Of a stretch of 64,000 nt of DNA, positions 1 to 8,534 are shown in pieces. Positions within the stretch are counted from its first letter, which is position 1. Each line of letters opens with the position of its first letter. The stretch is from Dongia_A sp039808885 (GTDB lineage Bacteria; Pseudomonadota; Alphaproteobacteria; Dongiales; Dongiaceae): the NCBI GenBank assembly GCA_039808885.1, contig JBDHTX010000003.1, positions 123,152 to 187,151 on the forward strand, given 5' to 3'. Below the pieces are notes generated by a model, which was given only the letters and a program-made list of their open reading frames with translations, made no database searches and had not been told where the DNA came from. A program made the translations under genes and the position numbers.

Positions 1-20
1 GTCTTTGGGAGCTTTCCGAC

Positions 21-632
21 GTGAAAACTGAATCCAGGAAATTTGATCCTCAGTGGCCAGTCGCCACAAGCAAGCTATTTAAGGAAGCGTATCCAGCATG
101 CGGAGCGGAGATCTCGGATTGCTCGGAAGAGCGCCTCTACCGGATGGTCACAGGATATCGCGATGCTGCTGATCTGTTGGTAGCCGAGGGTGACACATAT
201 TCCCATGTGCACGACAAAGTTGTCTATCCCATAGTCTTTCTTTATCGGCAGGCCATCGAACTGCACCTGAAATATATGTTGATGGCATACGGACCAAAGA
301 CTGGCGTTGCTCCAAATTTCAGAAGCCATAACTTGACCGATTTGTGGTCAAATTACATGCAAATGATTGATGCGCTTATGCCCGATCTAATTGCTGAGGA
401 CAGACTTGTATTCCATGAGATCGGGCAGCATGTCGCCGAATTTGGAATCGTCGATCCGCGGTCCGATGCGCTGCGATTTGCGCACGACACACAAGGTAAC
501 CTAATCAACATTGCGGTAGACGTGATTGACCTTCCGAATCTGCGGAGTGTGATCGCGGGAATCTTCGACTTCTTGGAGTGCGTGGATTGGTCGCTCAGGA
601 ATGACTATGGTCTCACGCAGAGCAGATTTTAA
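21..632 (+). CDS. Hypothetical protein, possibly HEPN-like, may be 5'-truncated
   Basis: I do not recognise this 203-residue protein with confidence. It begins at a GTG preceded by GGGAG about nine bases upstream. The frame is also open to the left edge of the window, so the true start could lie outside. No signal peptide or membrane segment is visible. A helical stretch around residues 73-85 (FLYRQAIELHLKYML) contains an R-X5-H arrangement, which resembles the helices of HEPN-type proteins; this is a weak inference. Base composition and codon use are clearly AT-richer than the genes after 2.6 kb, matching the next two genes. It converges with the TIGR02391 gene on the other strand, 15 bases away. 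The coding nature is convincing, the function unknown. Confidence 0.7.
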   Translation: MKTESRKFDPQWPVATSKLFKEAYPACGAEISDCSEERLYRMVTGYRDAADLLVAEGDTYSHVHDKVVYPIVFLYRQAIELHLKYMLMAYGPKTGVAPNFRSHNLTDLWSNYMQMIDALMPDLIAEDRLVFHEIGQHVAEFGIVDPRSDALRFAHDTQGNLINIAVDVIDLPNLRSVIAGIFDFLECVDWSLRNDYGLTQSRF

Positions 633-647
633 TGCAGGTGCAGTCCG

Positions 648-1439
648 CTACGATTTTTTGGCTGCATCAATTCCTCTGTGAGCAAGTGACACGAGTGAAA
701 ATAGATCCTCAGCATCTTCTTTGCTCATAGCCCATCTAATCTTCGCTTCATGGGCGGTTGGATTTCGAAACATGCCAAACACGCTGATAAGAAGGTTGAC
801 AAAGCCCTTCTGCTCATCCTGTTCGCTCTTCGTCGTCCTTGAATTGATCTTGAGCATTGGTGTGTCTCCGCCAAGAGCTTGAACTATTAGAGGCGCGCCA
901 TCGTCGGTCAATTCCGTGCGAGATCGAAGTTTGTCGCCTATACTTTTCACGGCTTCCAGTACTGCGTGAAAATAGTTGTCGTTCAGCAGCTCCTCTCTGC
1001 AAAAGACAAGGACGTCTGGATGGACGTCGCGGCGCAGCAAGCTATTTCTCAAGTTTGCTGCGCGCTTTCGAGCATCTGGTATTGATTTGGTGGCGATCGC
1101 TTTCCCGATAGCTCCTTGCTCATCGATCTCAAGGCCCATCATCGAGAGAGCCTGATTCAATCGCTCCCTGAGTAACTCAAATTTGTCGTGCTTGTTAAGC
1201 CAGCGGGCGGGCGCCATCGCTCTTCGAATAAAAGCAAGTATGCCAGTTCGATTGCCGCGCTTGTTTTGATCGGCGGCGAATGCGTTGAGCAGCCGCCTCC
1301 GCTTGGTTATCGCAGGATCGGGGTCAGACATGTTTAGCGTATTGAGGATGTGACCAATCTCAGTTCCCGTGAGGCCTATGTCAGTATCGCCTAGCGCATC
1401 GGCGATAGACTCTGCTTCGATTTGGCTGAAACAAACCAT
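648..1439 (-). CDS. TIGR02391 (Ymh-type) HEPN-fold protein
   Basis: A 263-residue protein. Its C-terminal third matches my memory of the TIGR02391/Hypoth_Ymh family: a helix with FRNPTAHE, followed by SKEDAEDLFSLVSLAHRGID. RNPTAH is an R-X4-H motif, the catalytic signature of HEPN ribonucleases. This family is often found in mobile islands and restriction or abortive-infection loci, so an RNase or antiviral role is plausible, but that is inference. The frame extends upstream to an ATG at 1484, but I prefer the ATG at 1439 because AAGGTGA sits about six bases before it. The gene is divergent from the 1572 gene across about 130 bases, and both share an AT-rich composition unlike the rest of the window. 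Confidence 0.8.
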   Translation of the reverse strand: MVCFSQIEAESIADALGDTDIGLTGTEIGHILNTLNMSDPDPAITKRRRLLNAFAADQNKRGNRTGILAFIRRAMAPARWLNKHDKFELLRERLNQALSMMGLEIDEQGAIGKAIATKSIPDARKRAANLRNSLLRRDVHPDVLVFCREELLNDNYFHAVLEAVKSIGDKLRSRTELTDDGAPLIVQALGGDTPMLKINSRTTKSEQDEQKGFVNLLISVFGMFRNPTAHEAKIRWAMSKEDAEDLFSLVSLAHRGIDAAKKS

Positions 1440-1571
1440 GCGAGTCACCTTTTTGGCGTATTGTCGCGAAACAAACACCCGCATTCACTGCAACTATGCA
1501 TTGACGCCACTGATAGCTAGTATAGCAATAGTCAGATCGCTTGTTTCAAGCTCTGAATTTGTCGTCGAGCA

Positions 1572-2543
1572 ATGAACGAACCGAAGAGACATCATTGGTG
1601 GCCAGAGGCCCATCAACAATTTTGGACTGACTCTGACGGCAAGATCGCCTGCTTAGACAAGAGCGGCAAACTATATCGTTCTCCGCCTCGAGACGTCGCA
1701 GTCATTGGACATCACAACTCTCTTGTGATGCCTGATGGCAAGAAGAATACCGCTCCCGAAAAGCTGTTGGGTAAGAATGTCGACGATAAGGTCCGATCTG
1801 TCATCAAGAAGATTGCCGACCTTGATCGCCGAACTATCGTGCCGGCCTTAGAGCGGATGACACTAGCGGAGCTGAATCAACATAATGCGAGATGTGTTCC
1901 TTTTGGCTTTGAGCCGTTAGTGAACTTTGAGTATGTGATGTTGGGCAGAGAGGATCGCATTGACTTGGCGAAGTACGTCGCGTCGATGATAGTTCGCGTG
2001 CCGACTTTTCGGGCTCGGATAAGCAACGTGTTTAGAATGATTGCAGGCGTCTTGGAGCGTCGAGGTACAAAGATCCGTGACATCGATAGGGAGGATCACA
2101 ATCACCAAATATCTTGGATGTTAGAGAACATCCCGATCTTTGCGAGATCGCTGGCAATGTGGCCTTGGGTACTAATCAAGTCTGCCCCAGGTGAGTGTTT
2201 TATCTTCTCTGACAGTCCAGTTTCGCTCAACACGCCGCAAGGTCTCAACGGCGGTCTTGCGGATTTTCTCATTCCACTACTTCCAAATCTGGTCCTTTGT
2301 GGGCTGGATGGACCTCAGAAAGGCGTTCGAGAAGGCGTGCACGTTATGCAAGCGAGCGCCGTGGGCACGCAAACCTACAATCGGATAACCGTAGGCAATG
2401 CGCAGGAGCGTGTCTTTCTTAAGGGATCGCCTTCAGAGACTATGAAGGTGCGATTGTTGGAGAACTTTGGACGTCCAAAAGATAGGGATGTCTTGCTGAA
2501 GGCTAGTGGCGGCCAGATAGAAGTATCCAAGTATATAAGTTAA
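1572..2543 (+). CDS. Hypothetical protein, DUF4238-like (HHWWP N-terminus)
   Basis: A 323-residue soluble protein. It starts with KRHHWWPEAHQQFW, which resembles the N-terminal HH..P..YL/FW motif of DUF4238 proteins. The central region (about residues 195-230: PWVLIKSAPGECFIFSDSPV) also fits that family, where an 'FITSDNPV'-like strand recurs. DUF4238 has no established biochemical role; members are common in genomic islands. There is no signal peptide or transmembrane helix. The gene ends about 40 bases before composition jumps to the high-GC backbone, so it marks the right-hand end of the accessory block. The family call is by motif memory only and could be wrong; the ORF itself is solid. 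Confidence 0.65.
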   Translation: MNEPKRHHWWPEAHQQFWTDSDGKIACLDKSGKLYRSPPRDVAVIGHHNSLVMPDGKKNTAPEKLLGKNVDDKVRSVIKKIADLDRRTIVPALERMTLAELNQHNARCVPFGFEPLVNFEYVMLGREDRIDLAKYVASMIVRVPTFRARISNVFRMIAGVLERRGTKIRDIDREDHNHQISWMLENIPIFARSLAMWPWVLIKSAPGECFIFSDSPVSLNTPQGLNGGLADFLIPLLPNLVLCGLDGPQKGVREGVHVMQASAVGTQTYNRITVGNAQERVFLKGSPSETMKVRLLENFGRPKDRDVLLKASGGQIEVSKYIS

Positions 2544-2605
2544 ACACAGACTCAAATGCTCTTCGAGTGTAAGACCCATCCCATGTGCGCGTTTCCGTCG
2601 TGCCG

Positions 2606-3880
2606 ATGACTACCTCGGGAGCTGTGCGCATCCCCACCTGGTACGCCTTCCTCCTCACCGGCTTCTACATCTACGCCGTCAACGTGCAGGGCAACGTGGT
2701 GCCGTTCCTGCAGGCGGAATTCGCGTTGAGCTATCGCGCGGTCAGCCTGCATTCGAGCGCCATCGCGCTCGGCATCATCCTGGTCGGGCTGGTGGGGGAC
2801 CGGGTCGCGGCTGCGCTCGGGCGGCGGCGCACCCTTTGGCTCGGAATCGCCGGGCTGGCGGGCGGCAGCCTGCTGCTCTGCCTGGCGCCCGCGCCACCTT
2901 CTGGCGCGCTGCCCTGGGCCAGCATCGGCGCCTGCTTCCTCATCGGCGCGCTCGGCGCGCTCATCCCGGCCCTGCTGCCGGCGCTGCTCGCCGACTTGCA
3001 CGGCGAGCGCCGGGCGGAGGCCTATGCCGGCCAGGCGATCACCGCCTATGTCTTCGGCCTCGCGGCGCCGCTGGTCTCCGGCTTCGCCATCTGGGCGGGG
3101 TTGGGCTGGCGCGCGGCGGTCGTCTTCGGCGCGGTGGTCGGCATCGGCATCGCGCTGTGGTTCCGCAAGCTCCCCATCCCGGAAGCGCCGCGCGCGGATG
3201 CGGCGCACGCGCACAAGCACGCCGGGAAGAGCGGGCACCTGCCCGCCGCCTTCTGGGCCTATTGGGGGCTGCTCTTCATCGGGTGCGGGCTGGAATTCTG
3301 CATCCTGTTCTGGGCGCCGGCCTTCCTGGAGCGGGTCATCGGCTTCGCTCCCGCGCTGGCGGCGACGGCGGCGGCGGGCTTTCCGCTGGGCGCGCTCGCC
3401 GCGCGCATCGCCTTGCGCGTGATGGTGCGGCGGGTGGCGCTGGCGCCGCTGCTGGTCGCGGCGCTGGCGGCCGTGTTCCTCGGCTTCCTCGTCTATTGGG
3501 GCGCCGGATATGTTGCCGGATATGTCGCCGGACATGATCTGGGCGGCGTCGCCCCGGACGTCGCCCCGGGCCGCCAGGCGGCGGCCGTTCTGGGAGTCTT
3601 CGTGATCGGCCTCGGCGTGGGGCCGCTCTATCCGCTGTCGACCAATTTCGCCATCGGAGCCGCGCCCGCCGGGGTGCCCGGGGCGCGCGACCGCGCCAGC
3701 ATGCGCATGGCCGTCGCCTTCGGCCTGTCGCTGCTGCTGGCGCCCATCGCCTTGGGCGCGCTGGCCGACGAGATCGGCCTGGGCCCGGCGCATCTGGCGC
3801 TGCCGGCGCTGATCCTGGCCGGCTATGGCTGCTTCTTCGCCGGGCGGGCGCTGGAGAAGCGGGCCCTCATCGCGGCCTGA
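2606..3880 (+). CDS. Major facilitator superfamily transporter
   Basis: A 424-residue inner-membrane protein with about twelve hydrophobic segments in a 6+6 pattern, split by a hydrophilic His/Lys-rich central loop (DAAHAHKHAGKSGH). After TM2 there is a loop GDRVAAALGRRRTLW, the MFS-A signature (G-D/R-x-G-R-R-x). The substrate cannot be read from the sequence. The frame is open from a GTG at 2585; the ATG at 2606 gives a protein beginning MTTSGAVRIPTWYAF and is my choice, although neither start has a clear Shine-Dalgarno. A short near-repeat AGYVAGYVAGHD sits in a loop after TM9. It is the first gene of the high-GC backbone after the AT-rich block. Confidence 0.85.
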   Translation: MTTSGAVRIPTWYAFLLTGFYIYAVNVQGNVVPFLQAEFALSYRAVSLHSSAIALGIILVGLVGDRVAAALGRRRTLWLGIAGLAGGSLLLCLAPAPPSGALPWASIGACFLIGALGALIPALLPALLADLHGERRAEAYAGQAITAYVFGLAAPLVSGFAIWAGLGWRAAVVFGAVVGIGIALWFRKLPIPEAPRADAAHAHKHAGKSGHLPAAFWAYWGLLFIGCGLEFCILFWAPAFLERVIGFAPALAATAAAGFPLGALAARIALRVMVRRVALAPLLVAALAAVFLGFLVYWGAGYVAGYVAGHDLGGVAPDVAPGRQAAAVLGVFVIGLGVGPLYPLSTNFAIGAAPAGVPGARDRASMRMAVAFGLSLLLAPIALGALADEIGLGPAHLALPALILAGYGCFFAGRALEKRALIAA

Positions 3881-4035
3881 CCCCGGGCCGGCGTTTCTTT
3901 GCGGGCCTGTCGGTTAACCAACCGGCCGCGCCGGTGTTTCGCCCTTTATTCTGCGATCCGAAAGGATATTATTCTCGGCAGTTGGGTCATCGAGGGGTCA
4001 TCGCGCCGGCGTGGCGGCGCAGGAGGCGGCGGCAG

Positions 4036-5985
4036 ATGCCCGCAGCGGACAGCTCGAAAATCGAGGGGCTAAAAACCGAGGGCCCAGAAATCGAGGAGCC
4101 GCAAACCGGGCGCGCGGCCGGCGACCCCTATCGTGCGCTGTTCGACCGCAACCCGATGCCGATGTGGGTCTTCGACCCCGCCACGTTGCGCTTCCTCGAC
4201 GTGAACGCGGCGGCGATCGCGCATTACGGCTACAGCCGGGACGAGTTCCTGGCCATGACCATCGCCGATATCCGGCCGCCGGAGGATGTGGCGAAGCTGC
4301 GCGCCAACCTGGCGGGGCTGTCGCTCGGCAACAAGCATATCGGGCTCTGGCGCCATCGCCTGAAATCCGGCGCCTTGATCGAGGCCGACGTCACCTGGCT
4401 GCCGCTCACGCTCGACGGGCAGCAGCGCGTGCTGGCGGTGGTGCACGACGTGACCCGGCACGCCAGCGCCGAGGCGGCCCTGCGCAGCAGCGAGCAGCGC
4501 TTCAAGCACATCGTCGAGCTGGTGCATGAGGCGATCTGGATCCACGACAACGGCATCATCACCTTCGCCAATCCCGCCGCGGCGCGGCTGTTCGGCGCCG
4601 GCGACCCCGCCGCGCTCATCGGCCGCACCATCTTCTCGTTCCTGCATCCCGAGGATCGCCGGCGGGCGCAGGAGCGCACCGACGCGATGATGACGACGCA
4701 TGCGGCGCTGGCCGCCGTCGAGATGCGGGTCAACGGGCTGGACGGAAGGCAGCGCGTGGCCGAGCTGCAGGCGGTGCCGATGCTGGAGGGCGACAAGATC
4801 CTGATCGTCGCCTCCGGCCGCGACGTGACGGCGCAGCGCCAGGCGGAGCGGCAATTGCAGCAGGCGGTGAAGATGGAGGCGGTGGGCCAGCTGACCGGCG
4901 GCATCGCGCACGACTTCAACAACCTGCTCACCGTCATCATCGGCTCGCTCGACCTCGATCTGGCGAAGGTGCCGGCGGCGCTGCGTCCGGCCATCGACCA
5001 GGCGATGCGGGCGGCCGAGCGCGGCGCCGCGCTGACCCACCGGCTGCTCGCCTTCTCGCGCCAGCAGACGCTGCTGCCCGGCCCGGTCGATTGCAACAAG
5101 CTGGTCGCCGGCATGGGCGACCTGCTGCGCCGGACCCTGGGCGAGCAGGTCGAGGTCGAGCTGCGCCTGGCGCCGGACCTGAAGGCGGCCCTGGCCGACG
5201 CGGCGCAGGTCGAGAACGCCCTGCTCAACCTCGCCATCAATGCCCGCGACGCCATGCCGGATGGCGGCAAGCTGCTGATCGAGACCGGCAATCAGACGCT
5301 GGACGCGGATTACGTGGCGCTGAACCCGGACGCCAGGGCCGGCGACTACGCCATGCTGGCGGTCTCCGACACCGGCACCGGCATGCCGCCCGAGGTCCTG
5401 GCGCATGCCTTCGAGCCCTTCTTCACCACCAAGGAGGTGGGCAAGGGCACCGGGCTCGGCCTCGCCATGATCTACGGCTTCGCCCGGCAATCCGGCGGCC
5501 ATGCGCGGATCTACAGCGAAGTCGGTCACGGGACCACGGTGCGGCTCTACCTGCCGCGCCTGGCGCAAGCGGCGCCGGCCGAGGCCGCCGCCCCGGCGGC
5601 GCCGGCGAAATCCGGCGGCGGCGAGACCATCCTGGTGGTGGAGGACGACGCCAAGGTGCGCCGGCTGGCGCTGGCGCAGCTCGAGAGCCTGGGCTACCGC
5701 GCCATCGAGGCCGCCAACGGCAAGGAGGCGCTCGCCATCGTCGAAAGCGGCGCCGTCATCGACCTGCTGTTCACCGACGTGGTGATGCCGGGCGGCATGA
5801 CCGGCGTGCAGCTGGCGGAGGCGGCGACCAAGCTCCGCCCGCGGCTGCGCGTGCTGTTCACCTCCGGCTACGCCGAAGGCTCGATGCAGCATCGCGGCGT
5901 CGGCGAACCCGGCATCAAGCTGCTGTCGAAACCCTACCGCAAGCAGCTCCTGGCCCAGAAGATCCGCGAAGCGCTGGACGGGTAG
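4036..5985 (+). CDS. PAS-PAS hybrid sensor histidine kinase with receiver domain
   Basis: A 649-residue cytoplasmic hybrid kinase. Two PAS domains lie at about residues 35-150 and 160-275. They are followed by a HisKA H-box (VGQLTGGIAHDFNNLL) with the phospho-acceptor His292. The HATPase follows, with N-box NLAINARDAMPDGG and G-boxes DTGTGMP and GKGTGLGLAM. A C-terminal receiver has phospho-acceptor Asp581 (LLFTDVVMPGG). No membrane segment is visible, so the signal is probably sensed in the cytoplasm through the PAS domains. The open frame extends to a GTG at 3934, but the ATG at 4036 has AGGAGG ten bases upstream and removes an Arg-rich, non-PAS leader. No partner response regulator lies beside it. 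A decayed copy of its receiver C-terminus is found at 8320-8455. Confidence 0.92.
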   Translation: MPAADSSKIEGLKTEGPEIEEPQTGRAAGDPYRALFDRNPMPMWVFDPATLRFLDVNAAAIAHYGYSRDEFLAMTIADIRPPEDVAKLRANLAGLSLGNKHIGLWRHRLKSGALIEADVTWLPLTLDGQQRVLAVVHDVTRHASAEAALRSSEQRFKHIVELVHEAIWIHDNGIITFANPAAARLFGAGDPAALIGRTIFSFLHPEDRRRAQERTDAMMTTHAALAAVEMRVNGLDGRQRVAELQAVPMLEGDKILIVASGRDVTAQRQAERQLQQAVKMEAVGQLTGGIAHDFNNLLTVIIGSLDLDLAKVPAALRPAIDQAMRAAERGAALTHRLLAFSRQQTLLPGPVDCNKLVAGMGDLLRRTLGEQVEVELRLAPDLKAALADAAQVENALLNLAINARDAMPDGGKLLIETGNQTLDADYVALNPDARAGDYAMLAVSDTGTGMPPEVLAHAFEPFFTTKEVGKGTGLGLAMIYGFARQSGGHARIYSEVGHGTTVRLYLPRLAQAAPAEAAAPAAPAKSGGGETILVVEDDAKVRRLALAQLESLGYRAIEAANGKEALAIVESGAVIDLLFTDVVMPGGMTGVQLAEAATKLRPRLRVLFTSGYAEGSMQHRGVGEPGIKLLSKPYRKQLLAQKIREALDG

Positions 5986-5989
5986 GCGG

Positions 5990-6562
5990 ATGCCCGCGCG
6001 CGGCGCCGGCGGCGGCACGCCGTACGACTTCTATGGCATTCCTTTGCCGGAGCACCGGCACGCGAATCCCTTGCGTCTGCACTGGCCGTGCCCCGGAAGT
6101 ATTGACGGGTTCCTTGAATTCCGAAAGCTCTCTGACTGGCGGCAGTTCGTCCAGTCGATGAACCTCTCGAGGAGTGTGCCGGCGATCGTTGCGGAGAAAT
6201 ACCGCCGCGCTCAGAAGCTCTACTATCTGGCCTGGATGGAGCCGGACCTGTTCAAGGTCGGCGAGCTTGCCGCGCTCGTCGCGCTGGAGAATGCGCTGCG
6301 GTGCAAATACGAACCGAAGTCGAGCCAGAGTCTCGCGCACTTGCTGAAGCATATGTGCGAGGGCGACGGCTTGACGGACGAGCTCCTGCCGATTTCCCGC
6401 CGATGCGGCGCTCCGGCGATAGGCCAGCTCACGGGCGCCACGCGTCCGACGCTCGCGGAGCGGCGCAATGCGCTGGCGCACGGCGACGCTTTCGACGAGC
6501 TGCCGGTATCAGGGCTGCTCGAACTGGTGCGCGATCTGGTAGACTACGCCTATCGCACATAG
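5990..6562 (+). CDS. Small HEPN-like RX4H protein of unknown function
   Basis: A 190-residue protein starting four bases after the kinase stop, with GGTAGGCGG just upstream of the ATG, so it is likely co-translated. The last third contains LAERRNALAHGD, where RNALAH is an R-X4-H motif typical of HEPN ribonuclease or nucleotidyltransferase-partner proteins. The preceding helix (ALVALENALRCKYE) also fits a HEPN four-helix bundle. This is inference from the motif and not a confirmed family hit. The N-terminal 30 residues are low-complexity and GC-rich, so translation might start later. There is no signal peptide. A role tied to the upstream kinase or in RNA cleavage is possible but unproven. Confidence 0.65.
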   Translation: MPARGAGGGTPYDFYGIPLPEHRHANPLRLHWPCPGSIDGFLEFRKLSDWRQFVQSMNLSRSVPAIVAEKYRRAQKLYYLAWMEPDLFKVGELAALVALENALRCKYEPKSSQSLAHLLKHMCEGDGLTDELLPISRRCGAPAIGQLTGATRPTLAERRNALAHGDAFDELPVSGLLELVRDLVDYAYRT

Positions 6563-6575
6563 ATTCGCGTGCCGG

Positions 6576-7262
6576 ATGATCACGATTCCACAGCAAGTTC
6601 CCCGCATCCTCCTCCCGCTGGCCCTGGCCGCCGGCGCGGCCTGGGCCTTCATCGCCATCGCCGGCGAGGTAATCGAGGGCGAGACGCATGCCTTCGACGA
6701 GGCGGTCATCCTCGCCTTCCGCGTGCCGGGCGATCCCGCCGATCCGCTGGGGGCGCCCTGGTTCGAGGACGCGGTGCGCGACGTCACCGCGCTCGGCTCG
6801 GCGCCGGTGCTCGTCATCGCGGTGCTGGCGGTGGTCGGCTTCCTCGCCCTGTCGCGCAGCTGGGCGCTGGCGCTGTTCACGCTGGCGGCCAGCCTCGGCG
6901 GGCTTGGCGCCTCCTCCGCGCTCAAATACCTGATCGACCGGCCGCGGCCGGAGCTGGTGCCGCGCGAGGCCTTGACCTTCACCTCCAGCTTCCCCAGCGG
7001 CCATTCGATGATGTCGGCGGTGGTCTACCTGACGCTGGCGGCGCTGGTCGCGCGGCTGATGGAGCGGCGGCGGCTGAAGGCCTATGCGCTCACCGTGGCG
7101 CTCGGCCTGACGATGCTGGTCGGCCTGTCGCGGGTCTATCTCGGCGTCCATTGGCCCTCGGACGTGCTGGCGGGCTGGAGCGCCGGGGCGGCCTGGGCGC
7201 TCGCCTGCTGGCTGGTGGCCCAGCGCCTGGCCCTCGGGCGCGACGGACCCGGCCGGCGCTAA
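6576..7262 (+). CDS. PAP2-superfamily membrane phosphatase
   Basis: A 228-residue membrane protein with about five to six hydrophobic segments. It shows all three acid-phosphatase signatures: KYLIDRPRP (K-X6-RP), PSGHSM (PSGH) and SRVYLGVHWPSDV (SR-X5-H-X3-D). These residues face the periplasm in characterised PAP2 enzymes and hydrolyse lipid phosphates such as undecaprenyl pyrophosphate, phosphatidate or phosphatidylglycerophosphate. Which of these is the substrate here cannot be told. The ATG is 14 bases after the preceding stop and has only a weak Shine-Dalgarno. It is probably part of a short run of same-strand genes from 4.0 to 8.3 kb. Confidence 0.9.
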   Translation: MITIPQQVPRILLPLALAAGAAWAFIAIAGEVIEGETHAFDEAVILAFRVPGDPADPLGAPWFEDAVRDVTALGSAPVLVIAVLAVVGFLALSRSWALALFTLAASLGGLGASSALKYLIDRPRPELVPREALTFTSSFPSGHSMMSAVVYLTLAALVARLMERRRLKAYALTVALGLTMLVGLSRVYLGVHWPSDVLAGWSAGAAWALACWLVAQRLALGRDGPGRR

Positions 7263-7344
7263 CATCCGCTTAACGATCGGGTGGAATAGTGCGCGGGTAT
7301 TGATTGCATTTCCGCGGCAGGATGCTCGCCGCGACGGGGGGTTC

Positions 7345-8256
7345 ATGTACACGCGCAGCAATCGCTGGCTTCGCCGGATTTTCGGGATCGCGATCGCGTT
7401 CGTCGTCCTCGCCGCGATCCTGTGGGAGCTTTTCGAACCTGGGCCGCCGACCCCGGCGATGTGGATGGTCCGGGATTCGGATTCGACGATCTATCTGTTC
7501 GGCACCATTCATCTGACGCCGCCCGGTACGACTTGGCGGACCGGCCGGATCGCCCAGGCCTTCGACGAAAGCGGCGAGGTCTGGCTCGAGGCGGTCGACC
7601 TCGCCGATCCGAAGGTCGCCGCGGCCATGCAGGCCGTCGTGCTGAAGCACGGCTTCGACCGCGCGCATCCGCTGTCCGGCAAGTTGTCGCCCGAGGTGCA
7701 TGAGCGCGTGGTGGAGGCGGCGCGCGACGCCGGATTGCCGCCCGCGGCGCTCGAGACGATGCGCCCCTGGCTGGCGGCGCTCGCCCTCAGCATGGGGCCG
7801 CTGATCAAGGACGGCCATGATGCGAAGAAGGGCGTCGACCTGGTCCTGGAGGCGGACGCCAGGCAATCTCGCAAGGTGGTGAAGGGCTTCGAGACCGCGG
7901 AGCAGCAGGTCATGTTCTTCGCCAACCTGTCCCCGGAGGTCGAGCGCGCCTTTCTCGAGCAGACGGTGCGCGGCGCGAAATCGCTCCGGGAATGCTTCGA
8001 GCAGTTGGCCGATGCCTGGGAGCATGGCGACGTCGAGGCGCTGGACAAGCTGATCAACGGCAGCATCCGCACGGAAACGCCCGAGCTCTATGACACCTTG
8101 ATCGCGCGCCGCAACGCCGCGTGGAGCGACAAGATCGCCGGGATGATGCAGGGCTCCGGGACCATCTTCATTGCTGTCGGCGTCGGCCATCTTGTCGGCG
8201 AGCAGGGGCTGCCGGCCTTGCTGGCCGCGCGCGGGTTCGAGGTGCATCCCGACTGA
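7345..8256 (+). CDS. TraB/GumN family protein
   Basis: A 303-residue protein with one N-terminal membrane anchor (FGIAIAFVVLAAIL) and a periplasm-facing TraB/GumN domain. Signatures are IYLFGTIHLTPP near the start of the domain and the C-terminal GTIFIAVGVGHLVGEQGL, containing the G-x-x-H motif. The family is thought to be metal-dependent hydrolases or proteases of the Tiki/TraB type, but bacterial functions are largely unknown. A TTG at 7300 extends the frame; the ATG at 7345 is preferred because a G-rich stretch sits a few bases upstream and the anchor then starts near the N-terminus. Downstream there is no T-run until the hairpin at 8479. Confidence 0.85.
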   Translation: MYTRSNRWLRRIFGIAIAFVVLAAILWELFEPGPPTPAMWMVRDSDSTIYLFGTIHLTPPGTTWRTGRIAQAFDESGEVWLEAVDLADPKVAAAMQAVVLKHGFDRAHPLSGKLSPEVHERVVEAARDAGLPPAALETMRPWLAALALSMGPLIKDGHDAKKGVDLVLEADARQSRKVVKGFETAEQQVMFFANLSPEVERAFLEQTVRGAKSLRECFEQLADAWEHGDVEALDKLINGSIRTETPELYDTLIARRNAAWSDKIAGMMQGSGTIFIAVGVGHLVGEQGLPALLAARGFEVHPD

Positions 8257-8319
8257 TCGCGACTGCGGTGACGAAGGGCGCGGCGCTGTCGCGGGATCGC
8301 CGGCAACGCTTCGCCGCAG

Positions 8320-8455
8320 GCCCGCGACTGCGCGTGCGGCTCACCTCCGGTCATGCCGAAGGCTCGATGCGGCGCCGCCCACGATGGCGAACCCAGTATC
8401 GAGCCGCTGTCGCAACCCTGCCGCGCGCGGAAGATCCGCGCGGCGCTGGGCGGGC
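8320..8455 (+). pseudogene. Decayed fragment of a response-regulator receiver C-terminus
   Basis: Two overlapping frames carry matches to the end of the receiver domain of the kinase at 4036-5985. At 8323-8370 the reading RPRLRVRLTSGHAEGSM matches RPRLRVLFTSGYAEGSM. From about 8385 another frame reads GEPSIEPLSQPCR, then KIRAALG, matching GEPGIKLLSKPYR and KIREALD. About 16-18 bases equivalent to KQLLAQ are missing and a frameshift separates the two parts, so this cannot be functional. The DNA similarity is high across the segment. It is most simply the tail of a former second receiver or hybrid kinase gene of the same subfamily, now removed by deletion. Confidence 0.75.
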
Positions 8456-8478
8456 GCGCGGCGCGGGGAACGCATGGA

Positions 8479-8510
8479 AAAAGGCCGCCCGGTCGCCCGG
8501 ACGGCCTTTT
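8479..8510. terminator. Bidirectional rho-independent terminator
   Basis: A GC-rich hairpin (GGCCG-c-CCGG, short loop, CCGG-a-CGGCC) is flanked by a run of A on the left and a run of T on the right. It lies between the convergent TraB-like gene/receiver remnant and the chemotaxis receptor, and can terminate transcripts from both sides. Confidence 0.75.
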
Positions 8511-8534
8511 CTGCGTGGCCTGGAAGAGGGGCGC

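Noticed and set aside
4069..6018. A 649-codon minus-strand frame opposite the hybrid kinase
   Set aside because: Shadow; same length as the kinase by coincidence of the open complementary frame.
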